From Imbricaverruca yamaguchii (Eukaryota > Arthropoda > Thecostraca > Neoverrucidae): DNA of 64,000 nucleotides. Below are positions 21,524-34,419 of this stretch, piece by piece. The stretch's first letter is position 1. Every line of letters begins with the position of its first letter. The DNA is taken from contig JAOTOL010001100.1 of NCBI GenBank assembly GCA_034440575.1, positions 155,001 through 219,000 on the forward strand. The letters are read 5' to 3'. The notes beneath the pieces are model-generated. The model was not told where the DNA came from. It was given only the letters and a program-made list of their open reading frames with translations, and did not search any database. A program made the translations under genes and the position numbers.

Positions 21524-24262
21524 ACTGAAACCGGTCGACTGTGCCACAGTGCATCCCACGCACCACTGGAAAACCCCGACGGGCACCGGTACCGTGGTGG
21601 AATGAGAAATGCTGATGGACTATTCGTGCTCGTCGACGCGCCTTCAGAAGATTTGACCGTGATAGTACCACAGCCAATTTGATCTCCTTACGAAAAAGCC
21701 AGAGCGGCTGCACGACGTACAATACGCGAAGCCAAGAGGGCGTCATGGAAACAATACGTGAGCACGCTGGATCGCACCACTCCTGCTAGATTTGCATGGT
21801 CCCAGGCAAAGCGAATATATGGATGCTCTCGCTCAACACCACTCCGTTTTGCACGTCAGTGGCGATATAATCGCTGATCCCCTCTAAGTAGCAAACGCCT
21901 TAGCAAGAGCTCGCAAGGCGCCGACCGAAGCCGAAGCTCCGATCTAAACGCCAGTTTCGGCAACATAGTTCGATGCGAAGCCTCGCCCATCGACTGCATG
22001 ACTCCTGAGAGGCACGTATATAGCATACCATTCACAATTGCCGAACTCACGTCCTAAATAGCTACACTGCGCAGCGTATCTGAGGGACCAGACAGTGTCC
22101 ACAATGAGGTGCTGAGACATCTCCCACCAAACGCACTCAACACTTTTGTCATGATTTAACACTGGGAGAACGGTGGGTTTCCGTCATCTTGGCGAGAGGC
22201 CACTGCCATCTACATACTGTCACGCTTCATGCAGAATTTTCTAACGGATCGGACATTCCGAGTCCGCGTAGGGAACACGATGTCTGAACGGCTGGCACAA
22301 GTCAATTGAGTACCCCAGGGAAATGTCCTGTGTTGCCTTGTTCGCGTGGATTATCAACGACATTGGAAATTACCTGCCCTGAGGTGTCGGTAGGCCGCTT
22401 TTTCTCGACGATGTCCCAATTTGGTGCACCGCCAAATGTCCGTCTTCTATGGAGAGACAGCTGCAGCTCGCTGTATCCGGTTTAGAGAACTGGAGTAGCA
22501 CGAACGGCTTCCGCTTCTCTACTTATAAGACTGTCTGAGCGCATTTCTGTCGCCGCCGCACCTGTCGAGATCCGACAATTCACCTCTACGGAGACCAGAT
22601 CCCCTTTCAGTAATCAGCGAAGTTTCTAGGCGTTATATCTGATTTTCGACTCGCGTACAAGAACCACCTAACATCGCTGCGGGACAAGTGCTAGAAAACC
22701 TCGAATATTATTAAGTGTGTCGCCCGCACTACTTATGGTGCAGATCGGGCTACACTTTTACCGATCGCTCATTCGCTCAAAACTTGACTATGGCTGTTCT
22801 GTCTATGGATGTGCTAGCGCCTCCAACAAACTCACTCATTCTTGATGCTGTCCATCGTGGCACTTTGCGCATAGCCACAGGAGCATTCTGCGCCTTGCCG
22901 ACAGCAAGCCTTCTGGCAGATGCTAATGAAGCACCGCTCGCCCTGAGACGGGATAAACTGGGACTGCGATATCCTGCAGGGTGGAACAGTCCCCCATGAA
23001 TCCGGCATACAATGCCCTGTTCGGACACCGCACGCCTACGCCGAATGTTCCTCGTTACGTCAGAATGTTTTGCCTCCTTTCTGTGTGCGGTTACATGAGC
23101 TGGCGTAAGGGAACGGTATTCAGATACGCAGTATTCGAAGGATGGCATCGTTGCCAGTTCCTCCTTGAGAATTGGTGCAGACGTCAGTGGACACAACACT
23201 GTCTGTGACATCTAAAGGCTAGCTTATCCCTGAATTGTTTAGGATGAAAGCCCTGGAACTCATTGACATCTACCACACATGTACGGCCAGTTATACCGAC
23301 GGGTCGAAAACTGCTGATTGTGTGGGTTGTGCTTTTGTAGGGGGAACCACGACCAGATCGTTAACGCTGCCTCCTCACGCATCAGTTTACACCGCCGAAC
23401 TCATGGCAATCACAAAGATTTTGTCCTTCATCGAAGTAGGAACAATGTCGACCATGTTATACTTTCAGATACTCTGAATAGCCTTCGTGCAATGCAGATA
23501 TTTTATCCGCACAAGATACGGATAAGCTTAAGCGAGGGGGAAAATATAAGTGTTGGATACCCAGTCATGTGGGAATAGCCGTGAGTTAATTGGCCGACCA
23601 ATCAGTAAAACGTGTTGTACAGAGCCAATACACCCGTGCGCTTCCGCTCCCAGCAGCACATCTCGGCCAGACAGTGTGTTTTCCCAAGAGAAATGCCAAC
23701 AACTTTGGGACTGAAATGACTAAAGCAAACTTAGAAACATCAAGCCAGGTCTGGGGCGCTGGGAGTCGCGTCTCAGAGTTTCACGAAAGGAGGTGGTGCT
23801 CGCCAGGATGCGTATTGTATACACCTATGCCACCCACGGCTACCTGCTGCGAAATGGGGAGAGACAGATTTGTACTCGCTGTGATATCCCACTGACAGTG
23901 TGACATGATCTTAAGGTGTGCCCTCGTTTCTCAGCCCAACGACGACGATACTTAGGAAGAGAGGTGTCCATGATGGGGATGAAAAACATTCTAGGTGATA
24001 GGTCACATGTGGTTCGGAGTGGACGACTGTTCGACTTTCTCTCACAAATACGATTTGGTGTCATCTATCCAGGGAGGTAATCGTATTTCGCAATGCATTT
24101 CACTCCATGTGTCATTCTGACTGGTTTTCGCTTGATTTCACTGTCTGATGATGTGACTTTCATTTCAACGTTCGACTGATGATTGCATCTCACTGTTTCA
24201 CTGACGATATTATGGGCGCTGCCTGACCGACGCAGTCGACGCGCCCTTAACCTCCAATAACT
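21524..24262 (+). pseudogene. Decayed I-clade LINE copy (LINE-2), 5'-truncated
   Basis: Homology to LINE-1 ORF2 starts just after the endonuclease (CIPRTSG...WW region, about 21555) and runs to the 3' tail 'cgcgcccttaacctccaata'. RT landmarks survive only in pieces (FRVRVGN near 22255, a PQGNV-like block near 22315). About 300 bp of the RT are missing around 22215. RNase H is recognisable as SYTDGSKTADCVG at about 23290. Stops and frameshifts are frequent, so this is the oldest LINE copy in the window. It ends with the conserved GGGCGC/GCGCCC stem (24212-24246). Confidence 0.85.
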
Positions 24263-24399
24263 AACGATCCACCGTGCACTGCCTGCAATGAACCTGATCG
24301 ATGGCTGCCGTGTTCATCAAGTTGGCACCTGCCTGTTTCAGCGCGTCTCTGGCGATGCTGCCGACGAAGCTAAGCGAGCCAGGCAGAACGGACACGGCT

Positions 24400-24585
24400 C
24401 CCACAATGGCCACGTGGACGGCGACAAGGACACCTGATGTGTGTACGGGCACTATGCCCGCAATGACCATGTAGACAGCGACAAGGATGCCTGATGTGCG
24501 TCACAGGGACACCCGACGTGCGTTACAAGGACACCTGATATGCGTCACAAGGACACCTCATGTATGTTGCAAGGACACCCGACAG
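24400..24585 (+). repeat. 22-bp minisatellite (ACAAGGACACCTGATGTGCGTC)
   Basis: About four to five degenerate copies of a 22-bp unit containing acaaggacacctgatgtg lie at 24478-24585. They are preceded by a longer duplicated block (cacaatggccacgtggacgg versus cgcaatgaccatgtagacag). Confidence 0.8.
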
Positions 24586-24850
24586 CCATTATATACATCT
24601 CAACAGAGCACTCAAACGCCATGTTGTCGTGTTGTTCATCTGTGACCTTTGTTGTTCCCATTTTGGTGTAAATATACTTCGCATGATGCCAGGTAATTCA
24701 CTTCGTTAGTGAAGACGCTTCGGCTGGAGTAGCGATCTATACTGTGGGAACCTAGCTCCCATCTGCCTAAGTCCCACTAACTTCTTCCTCTCTTAGCATG
24801 TGACCATATGGGGTGGACCACACCAACCAAGTTGGCGACACTGTGATTTT
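24586..24850 (+). mobile_element. Possible solo-LTR remnant
   Basis: A TATA-like ATTATATA, a TGTAAATATAC stretch and a downstream 'accaagttggcgacactgtg' resemble the arrangement of a Gypsy-type LTR and its primer-binding site. No second LTR or gag-pol frame was found, so this is a weak call. Confidence 0.2.
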
Positions 24851-24963
24851 ATGCAGTAGACCCTACCCAGTACGAACATATGAAGAGGCCTACCGAGCTT
24901 CCTACCTACCGAGGCCGCGAGACCGAATTCCGCCAAGAAAAGTGACTTCGTGTAGCAGTAAAT

Positions 24964-25043
24964 GTGAGAGAGATGGGGAGAGGGAGAGAGGGGGAGGGAG
25001 AGAGTGAGAGAGAGACATAGACAGTGAGACAGAGACAGAGAGA
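24964..25043. repeat. GAGA-type microsatellite
   Basis: A run of gagaggga, gagaga and gacagagac units. The small frames across it are low complexity. Confidence 0.85.
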
Positions 25044-25049
25044 TATCCG

Positions 25050-25935
25050 TGTGCAATTCGTAGTCGTATGGTGGTCCAGGATCTTATTTAGATGAGTAGG
25101 TCTTAGGACTAACTGCGCTTAGCTCGTTCTGTTCGTGTGCCTATTTGTAGGCATAACAACCATCCGAATATACCCTGTCTTAGATCCGCCCCCTCCCTGC
25201 CTTCAGTTGTCAGAGAGGAACTAAAACGGGAAAAACGGCCAATACCCACAGTTTACACTTACACTGATAGAGGGCAGTGATATCGCTGCGGTCGGTGCAC
25301 CTTACGAGACTCTGCGTAATGACGGGCACAATTTTCAAGTCAGGGAAGTGAAAATTGGCATAGCGGTCAATGAAAGACTGTAGAATGCAATGAAACAACT
25401 CTTTATTTTCTATCTAATTATTCGAACTCTTGAAATGGTGATTTATCCCGCAAGTTCGTTAGAAAACGTCATTTCGGTCTCAGAAAGCCCTGAGGCGCGG
25501 CGGCTTCCCGGCCTCAGATTGCTCTAAAACTTTGCAGATCGTCTTTTTAGAACCAAACGAAAGTTTTAAGACTTTATCACCCAGCGTTTTTACAAAAACG
25601 CATAAAATCACTACCCTAGTGTATAGGTCTTAGGTCACATCCCCCTGCGCATATGTTGATATCCTGAACAAGCATGACTGGGTGTCCTTGGGTATGTTCA
25701 ATATCATGGGTCGTCGTGGGCACGTATGTCAAGTTAACGTCGTATTTGTGTTCGTATTTAGCGACTAATTCGCCAGAGGCATATTCGTATTGACATCGGC
25801 ATTCAGCGACGGGTTTATGATCGTTCGAATAAACCACCACAAATGCTTCTGTTTGTATTGAACACTCTGGAAGCAAATACATAGGCCTCGCATGACCACT
25901 TTAACAGTCAAAGTCCAACGCTTACCAGTTTCTTC
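25050..25935. other. Unassigned region upstream of LINE-3
   Basis: A - strand open frame of 88 codons at 25616-25882 (it has a CRC motif and MYLLPECSIQTEAF at its start) is the only moderately protein-like stretch. I do not recognise its family, and no splice context supports it. The rest shows nothing. Confidence 0.3.
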
Positions 25936-26602
25936 GGTAACATAGGTTCGGCCAGGAAATTGGCGCTCCCTCGGGGTAACATAGCCGCCCCGATAAGGGG
26001 TGTGGAAACACGGAGGTGTTTCCCGGGGCTTGTATAGTCTCCTTCGTCCATCTCTCTTTTGGAATTCCCGTATCCACCCTGTGCCAGCGACCTTTTGTAT
26101 GTCTTTCATCCAACCCTGCAACACCATCCCTCCCCTGTCTCGAGCAGGTACGTCAGCTTCCCCTTGTCTACCCGTCCGCTCAGTTTTGTCGGGGTAGCCG
26201 CGCCCCCTCGGCCCGTCCCCCGGGGTTGACGGAGTCCTGGAGGTTGAGGTCCCCCCGTCGCACAGTGCTAGTTGTGAAGGGGAACCAACACACCTCTGGT
26301 CCTGATATCCCGGAGGGGTGGGTGGGCCCGTGGGGCCTCACATGGGTGAAGTGGTCAAGTGGTCGGGCCGGGGGCCCGGGACTATTACCGGTGCCCGCCG
26401 GCCCGGCCGGCCGGGGTCAAAGGGTGGGCGGCGCTGTTTCCTGGTCGGAGTGGTGAGTATTTCTCTCCCGGCCGGGGATGGCGTCGCCTGCCCCGTATAG
26501 CTCCTCTGGCGCCTGGTGACCTCCCGTCCGCGGGACCCAGGTGTCCCCTCAGTAGGGCCCTATGCGGTGGGGCGCCCGGGGAGCTGACACCAGACACACT
26601 GC

Positions 26603-28364
26603 ATGGATTCGTTCAACACAAAAACTCCTGGACCCCGAGGGGACCAGAACACCGACTTACCCAGTGGAATTCGTATTACCAACCCGACACCAGCAGAGGC
26701 ATACCGCCCTTCGAGTTATCCGCGCAACCCACCTAGCAGGGACCGGCATAGTACCACGTCGACGTCAAGAACAAGCATACCACGCATTTTAATATTTAAT
26801 TCCATTGACTAAGAAAAGACCCTGTCGTCTCTCGCCTTTCCAGCGTAAGAAGGATGTGACCGCCTCGGAACAGTCACGCGCTGTGACAAGTTGCGGGACG
26901 GGGGGATAGAGGTAGTGTTGCGAAACCAGGAGAACGCAGAGAGAGCTTTGGGCATGGACAAGTTCATTTATAGCGTAAGAACTCCAGATCGTATTAGAGA
27001 CATCGCCATTCCAATCAAAGTTGAACCACATAATACGAAGAGCTTTAGCAAAGGTGTGATCAACTACTACGATCTGAGGGACGTCTCGGAGGCTGAGATA
27101 ATTGGATTAAAGGAATATGGTGTGGTAGAGGCGCAAAGAATGAAGGTGCGAAGAGGAAGGGACCTCCAACCAATAAACATCACCATCACTTTTAGCTCCC
27201 CTGACCTGCCATGCGCAGTGCAAGTAGGCTACATTAAAGTAAAAGTGCGAGTTTTCGTCCCAAATCTAATGAGGTGCTTTCAGTGCCAGCGATATGGCCA
27301 TACAACTCGGTACTGCCGCGGCCGCCATGCGTGCGGAAGATGTGGATCGACGGAGCACACTCTTGAAAAGTGCGAGTCGCAGCATGTGTGGTATGTGAAC
27401 TATGGTAGGACACAAGTGCCACACACCACCTCTGATCGATCATGTCCAGCGTAAATAAGGGAAAGAGGGATATTGTCGTTGAAGTGTACGAGGAATCTGT
27501 CCTTTCGGCGAGCCCGCGAGGCATACGACGAAAACCACCCAAAAGTGTCCTATGCCGAGATGACTAGCGATAGCCCGACCACCTTTGCACAACAGCAGCC
27601 CACCAGCGCCACACAGTTGCTCGTCCAACTTAGCATTTCGTTACGTTCGTTTGGTATTGCGTATACATCCCTTCCACGGGATCTGATACAACAGAGCCGT
27701 AACACACAGGCCAGCCAATGCCGGAGCAGGCCGATAAAAAGCCAACCCGAGACAGACCACGGTCTTCTGAGGTATCTGGGACAGAGGCACAGAAGGAAGG
27801 AGACGATTGGACCCCGTTGCAGCCTACCAAAAAAACACACCAAACCCCCGAACACCATCCATCATACCCAACATTCCCACATCCAAAGTATCCAGTCCCA
27901 CTCCCGCATCCCCGAGATCAGTCCCTGCTCCTATCCCTCTTGCTCCTCCCCATCCTACCCTTCCTCCCACTCCCCCTCCAACGCTTCGCGGTCCATCATC
28001 GCGACGCATCCCTGTCACGCCACCATCAGTGACGCGAAACCAGACGGCCAGCGCTCGCCAAGCAGCCCTGGATCTGGGACCGGTAGGTCGGGCAAGCCGA
28101 AATGCGTCTCCGACAGTACAGCAGAGAGCCCATACCTCCCAACTGACAATTCAGCAAACATCGTCATCTGGAGATTCCTCAGCTCCCGCTGAGACACTAC
28201 CACTCGTCCCACCACGTGGTGGCGATGCTCCGGCACCCTTATCCCCGATCAGAGGCAGGAAGCGAGCTCCGCCTTGGCAGGTATCCCGTACCAACGGAGC
28301 AAGCCCTAGGGGAAGGTCACGGACACACTCCGGGTCCACAATGCTGCAGGGACCGCCCTATTAG
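26603..28364 (+). pseudogene. LINE-3 ORF1 (gag-like, CCHC zinc knuckles)
   Basis: The frame begins MDSFNTKTPG at 26603. After frameshifts near 26810 and 27460 it runs to a stop at 28362. An RRM-like segment (CDKLRDGG..., YGVVEAQRMKVRR) precedes zinc knuckles CFQCQRYGHTTRYC and CGRCGSTEHTLEKC (about 27277-27375), a third weaker unit, and a long Pro/Ser-rich tail. This is the usual ORF1 layout in I-group LINEs and would coat the element RNA. LINE-4 shows the same order. The frame breaks make it non-functional as read. Confidence 0.8.
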
Positions 28365-28398
28365 TCACCTCGTCGTCTTAACTCGTTTTAACTGGCCC

Positions 28399-28669
28399 CT
28401 TTAACAGCCATTTTACAGTGGAATTGTCGGGGCCTGACGACTTCCGTTCTTGATCTTGCGACCGTTTTACACCGGTACAACCCTGCAGCCATCTGTCTTC
28501 AAGAGACGAAGGTAGCTCCAGAGGATATAGTAAGACTCAAATGTTACAAGGTGTACCATAGAGATGTGCACCTTACCAACATCTCGCATGGAGGCGTACT
28601 ACTTGCCGTCCATCACAGTATACCAGCGCGTGAGCTGCCTCTTCGAACATCTTTGCAGGCAGTTGCAGC
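28399..28669 (+). pseudogene. LINE-3 ORF2, 5' part (endonuclease N terminus)
   Basis: It reads ILQWNCRGLTTS, then AICLQETKVAPED and HGGVLLAVHHS, matching the start of the LINE-1 and LINE-4 endonucleases. It is cut at GTTGCAGC (28662-28669), the target site of the DNA transposon. Confidence 0.85.
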
Positions 28670-31005
28670 CAGTGTCTTAAAATTACTGTTTCAGTACCTG
28701 TGCGGATGAAAAACAAAATCACTGAGGTAGTGAAAGATGAAAAACGCTGAATAGATGCATCATGATGAAAACTCAGATTGCGTCATCATACTAACAAAAT
28801 GGACACATGGCCAGAGTAGCAAACATAATCATACAAATTTGGACAAATTGTATGTTGCGTGCACTCTTCCCGGACCACATTGTTGAGGTCAGAACCTTCG
28901 CATGCTTCTCATTTTGCTTCTCCCTTTCTTTATTGAGTTCATGAATGTTGCGTGGTGCTTGAAATGAAACAGGTAATTCCATTGTTTGGTACTTTAATTA
29001 ATCTGGCCACACATGGCGGAAGGACACCTGTGCACCACCCTATCAAAGACCTACATTGCATGTTATACTTGGACGTGTTTGTTTCACCTGTGCATGTCGG
29101 GCGCTTCATGGATGTGGTTTTCCTCAATGTGTATGATGGCAGACCGTGATGCTTGCAAAGGTACAAAGGTAAATGCGAAGTAATTGACTGTTCCGTCCCT
29201 TGGAGAAAATAAATGTCGCGCAACTAGAACCTGCCACTTAAACCTGCATGTACAACGCGGATACTGGCCTCACCCAAATGTCATGAGCTGCATGTGGGTG
29301 TATTTGATTGGTTGGCATTGTGTTACAGGTACCATCCACCTTGGCCACTGCCTCGCTGACCAGTCCTCATCATGCAGATCTGATCACGAAGCCTACATCT
29401 CTGGGCGGCGGTGCTGACCTATGCAATCCAGATAACTGTCATCATACCTGTGACCTGTCACGTCCTCAAATGCTGAACCAGTGCCCGCAGAACGACCGTA
29501 TCACAGCGTCTATGTCTGACAGCACTTTCGAATCATCTGCCTGCATAGTTCTACGTCTGCTTTTCGGCTGTAACTGGAGCTGTAACTACAGCAATGTCAC
29601 TAATACTGACACTGCTTTTGTTTTGCTTTTTGTGATGTTTATGTCCTTAGTCATTTGGTCTCAAGGGAGCATTATCTCTGGTTGAGGCCATGCCGCAACT
29701 CGATTAAACAGCTGGACTTCGTAAATAAATAATACAGCACACCATCAACATTTAATATAAGAGTGAAGTGAGGAATCTGAACAGTCAGCACCGACGCCAT
29801 CAACGGAAGCACTAATTAAGCCAATAACAACTTTTAATTGTGTATGGCTGAACTTCGAAGCGATATGATCGCGAGTGTGACTGGAAATGTGGATAGCTTC
29901 TACGAATACCAGTCAACAGCGAAACCAAAATTGTACTATCTCACGGAAATAATTATTTCGCATATTCCCAATGCGACTTGGATTCAACAGAAGCAATAAC
30001 AAAATTTTAGGCCACATTTTAAATAGTGGAGCTTGATCTCCTATAGCTATGGAAAAAGTTGGTAATATTTGGAGAGTGTAAAAGAGGATTAGTAATTTGA
30101 GCAACCTAGCATATGGGTCAAATCGCACAAGAAATTCCCCGACCCCCTCCGATTTTGATGAAAATTGGTACACCTGTAATACCAAGTGAAAGAACCCCAC
30201 ACGCCAACTTTTAGCCCAGAGTGACCTCTGGGGTCAGATCTAGAGGTCATCCTAGGTCACGATTTTTTACCGACTTGACATCAATAAATTGCAAATATCT
30301 CAGGTGTTATTTAACTTATCGGAATGAAATTGGTGTCAAAGTGCGCAGACGCCCTGGGCCATTCAGAAATATGGCAAAAGTTGCACGTGACCTCCCCGTG
30401 ACCTTTGACCTAACCATGTCAAAGTATACAAATATATTTTTATATATGTTTGCCTGCCCCTAATTCGACGAAACTGTGCTATATTAATGGTCGTGATATT
30501 ATCTAAGAACCTGCAAAAAAGAAAGGCGGAGACTTGAAAACTTTTGAGATATCGGCCTTTGAGTATTGTCATAGGACCAAATGGATGCATGCCCCGAGGC
30601 TGTTTACCATATCATCGATGATAACTCTGGTTACCTTCGTCCGATTATCGTAAAATTTGTTGCGCAAGTCATCGGTGGCAAACTGAACTATTTTCCAGAT
30701 TTTCAGGTTGACATGACCTCACATGAACTAACATGACCTTGGGAAGTTTGTATTGCCTAAATACATGCAATATTGCAACTTACGTGAATATTCACGCCAG
30801 TAATTTTCAACTAACTATTTGTGGCACTTTTACAGGTGAGGCCGACACTGGACCGGTGACCAAGAAATGAAAATGGTGCACCCTAACGTCGGTTGCGGGG
30901 GGGAGGGCGTCTTGTGTTCGCGGCGTGATAAGGAACGGGCGGCGAGGGAGAGATTACACGCGCCGCTCGTGAGAGGGGAGGTGGAGGTGCGTGTATTGAC
31001 AACAG

Positions 31006-31013
31006 TATATAAG
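31006..31013 (+). promoter_or_regulatory. TATA box of the transposase-like gene
   Basis: TATATAAG lies about 110 bp upstream of the chosen ATG (31116) and downstream of a GC-rich block (30890-30990), a plausible RNA polymerase II core promoter inside the transposon. Confidence 0.5.
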
Positions 31014-31115
31014 CCTTTAGAAATATAACAACACAATGGAGGTGTGGGTGGTGGTCTGTGGCAAAGTCTGCCATGCTCAGTGTTTGTTGTGATTCCCTGG
31101 AAGTCGGAGGTCGAA

Positions 31116-33346
31116 ATGGGCAAGGCGTCTGGATACGAGCGGCGAAGTGAAAGGTGGACGAAGTGCTGTGATCCCTTACTTCGACACAGGGGTAAAACTG
31201 TAAAACATGGCTGTAGACCGGTGATTACAAAATGGATCGAACAAACTCGGATCTCGACTTAGATCGGAGCAAATACTTATGCACTTCCTGCCGACTGGCG
31301 CTTTCGAAGAGAAGACCGTCAGATCCAGTCGAACAGCGGGAGCCGCAGCAGCCACCAGCGGAACCGGGAACATCAGTGCTTCAGACGGCCGATGACAGTA
31401 ACTGGAGGCAGCACCTCCAAGCAGAGGCAGCACCTTCAAATACCGATTCTACAGATGTAGACCAAACAGTAGATGCCATAGACCAGTCCGCACAGGCACT
31501 TGGTGAGACCCCAATCAAGCGGAAATGGCTACGAACTTCAAAGAAGTACAGACGGACGAAGATGTCCAAAATCACAGCGGCTTTCCAGAAACGAGTTTCA
31601 AGTATCGATACAGAGTCCGTCCCTTGCACCGACGAAGACGAAAAACAGAAAGCAAAACGTTTTGAAGAAATGATGGAGCAGCTGCGACAGAAATTCAGAA
31701 CCACTGATAAACCAAGTGAAAAAATACAAATATTGACGGTAACGCCAAGTTCATGGACAATTCGCAAGCTGATGGAAGAGTTTGGTGCGTCGCACCATCA
31801 AGCAAGGTGCGCCAAACGCTTGCAAGAAGCGTCAGGGTGCCTCTCGGTTCCGAATCCGAGGCCTGGAAAACTGCTTAAAAGTGAGACTGCAGAACTAGTG
31901 AGGGACTTCTACAGAAGCGAAGACGTGAGTCGTGCAATGCCTGGAACTAAAGACTTCGTTTCTGTCCGGAGCAAAATTGCAGGCAAAAGGGAGCGAGTAC
32001 AGAAACGCCTTATCCTCTGCAACCTAAAAGAGGCCTATCGGTGTTTTAAGGATCTGTACCCGCAACAAAAAATAGGTTTTTCCAAATTTGCGGAGCTACG
32101 TCCGGGGGAATGTGTACTGGCAGGTGCGAGCGGTACCCATTGTGTGTGCGTATGCGTTTACCATGAGAACGTGAAGTTAATGATGGCTGGTGGCAAGGTA
32201 AGCGACATCACTGTGAATTGGGTTCAGCTGGCATCCTATCATCATTGTTTGGCTCAGGTTCAGTGTAACCCGCCATCGTTGCTTTGTAGGAGTGTAAATG
32301 TGAAGAATGCCCAAAAGTGTCGGAATTCGGCGAACACATTTTGGCTGAGTATGATAACCGAGAAATCGATAACATTGAGTACCGAAAGTGGACTAATACT
32401 GATAGGTCCACCTTAGAGGTGGTTGCGCAAACTTCTGAAGATTTTGTGCGATCATTTTGCGAGCAGCTGGAAATACTTGTAAAGCATGATTTTGTCGCCC
32501 GTGCCCAAGGCAATTATCTGAAAGGCCTAAAGGAAACACTAGCTCCTGCAGAGGTAATTGTTATTGGAGATTTTTCCGAAAACTACGCTATGGTTACACA
32601 GGATGAGGTACAGTCCCATCACTGGAACAAACTGCAGGTGACAATCCATCCGTTTGTGACTTATTGGCGAAACAACGCAGGGGACCTCAAACATTTTTCT
32701 TACTCTGCCATTTCCGACTGCCTAACGCATGATACTGTGGCTGTCCACCTGTTTCAAGGAAAACTCATTGAGCGCCTGGAAGCAGAATTAGGCCAGCACC
32801 CCAAGAAGATATTGTATTTTTCAGACGGGGCTGCCTCGCAATACAAAAATTGTAAGAATTTCCTAAATTTGGCAGAGCATTCCGTTGACTTTGGAATAGA
32901 CGCCGAGTGGCATTTCTTCGCAACCGCTCACGGAAAGGGACCGTGTGATGGCATTGGTGGGACGTTGAAAAGGTTAGCTAAAAAGGCAAGTCTGCAAGGA
33001 ACTCTGATTGAGACCCCGGACCAGTTTTATCAGTTTGTAAAAAAACCATGCCACCGGCACGTGCGTGGGGTATTTTCCCAAAACCGAGTGGGTCAAAGAA
33101 ACCAAAGCGTTAAATGACAGATTCGCAGCTGCTCGCACAATACCGGGAACAAGGAATGTCCATCGTGTTACTCCGTCTCCACGTAATGGTATGGTGGTTG
33201 TGAGATGGTTTTCCTGCAGCGAGACGGTGAGGTACGTGTGGCGAAAAAGGTTGGAAGTTCTTCGTGAATATACTGTACTGCTGTTCAACTTGTTTTATGG
33301 TCGCGGCTATTTGCATCTCAGAAACATTTACTGGCCCTCCCGATAA
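31116..33346 (+). pseudogene. Unclassified DDE/RNase-H-like transposase, two exons, two frame breaks
   Basis: The start at 31116 has good context (gaaATGg). The first ~40 codons include CCDPLLRH and HGCRPVITKW. A frame change near 31244-31262 leads into YLCTSCRLALSKRR, which suggests an N-terminal Cys zinc site. Exon 1 continues through SRAMPGTKDFVSV and GFSKFAELRPGECVLAGASG to a donor GTAAGC at 32198. A 92-bp intron ends at 32289, and exon 2 opens with ECKCEECPKV in the same phase. Three conserved acidic blocks follow: IGDFSENYAMV (about 32560), YFSDGAASQYKN (about 32820) and HGKGPCDGIGGTLKR (about 32930), spaced like a DD-D/E nuclease. A second frame change at the GGGG run near 33068 opens the C-terminal ALNDRFAAARTIPGTRNVH, ending at 33346. 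I recognise the family only as an uncharacterised, multi-copy invertebrate protein. The transposase role is inferred from its place inside an element with TSDs. Confidence 0.65.
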
Positions 33347-33437
33347 AATGTTAGTACGAAACGCACGCGAGCTGAAACAATATATTCAGGCTATAAAAAC
33401 CGAGGAAACATGTTTTTGGGCGAATAACTTTTGCCAA

Positions 33438-33443
33438 AATAAA
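33438..33443 (+). terminator. Polyadenylation signal AATAAA
   Basis: AATAAA lies about 90 bp after the last stop of the transposase-like gene, in the same orientation, and is the likely 3'-end signal for its transcript. Confidence 0.45.
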
Positions 33444-34419
33444 GATAGGAATATAATTTTGTTACAATCGTATTACGTGTATGCCAAATGCAAGGCTATG
33501 AAAACAATTGAATGTAAACAAAATTCAGCGCAGCGATGTTTTGCGCCTTCGTGACAAATTATAGTGCCACAGGACACAATGCGCACTTCGCAATTCACTT
33601 TTTACATTTAACCTGCACGGCTGGGAGGCTGTTATACTGGAAAGAACTTGGGACAATATAAAGAATACCATGAAAAAACTAGGATAAAATATTTCCACTA
33701 CAAGGGAGAATTATGGCATTCAGATTGCTACCTGTGACGAAGGAAAAGGCCAGTGAGCTATCGACAAATGGCAATTGAAAAACACCATAATTTTCACTTA
33801 AATTTGCACATGTCGAGTATTTGGTGTGCTCAAATCATAAAATAGACTTGAAATAATTATATTTTCACTAATTGTATTTCCTTGCCATATCACCAAAGAA
33901 CTGGTCTCCATTTGCAGCATACTTTCCAAGCATCCAAACGTCAGGAGCTCTTGCGTTGTAAATATATGGCACGTAAGAAAAACCTTCGGAAGTGGTTTTG
34001 TGCAAATCTTCACGCATTCAAATGAACTGAGAGTTAGGAAATCCCAGTTTTTGTGCGGTATATTCGTAGCACTTCCGTATATCAAGCCCCGCGTTTACCT
34101 GGATTTTTCATCCTTCAGACTGGCCGAAAAAGGCCACAGATGAACATATGAATAATTCCTTGTACCGCGCGCGGCTGAGCGCTATTGTCCTTTTATAATG
34201 TGTAGAAAATGTTAGTTATTTGGGCTTTAGGGCGCGTCGACAACTATGTCTATATTGCGCCCATAACTAAGGCATTCATCGAAGTATGGTTAGAAAAGAT
34301 GTCAAGCCCCTCATTATGGGCACCGCCTATGTTGTGCCATTGTGCTATGTATTTTAAATGTAATGCATATCAGTGTGGAGTATATATCACCGAGAACGAT
34401 ACATCAGAAAGGAAGTCGA

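Noticed and set aside
24813..25007. Short frame after the LTR-like segment that could be a gag start
   Set aside because: It runs into a GA microsatellite and shows no gag motif.
27807..28364. Pro/Ser-rich frames that look like a separate gene
   Set aside because: They are the low-complexity C-terminal tail of LINE-3 ORF1, with counterparts in LINE-4.
29308..29685. Possible second gene in the DNA transposon with a hydrophobic segment
   Set aside because: Short, no homologue that I recognise, and absent from the related element.
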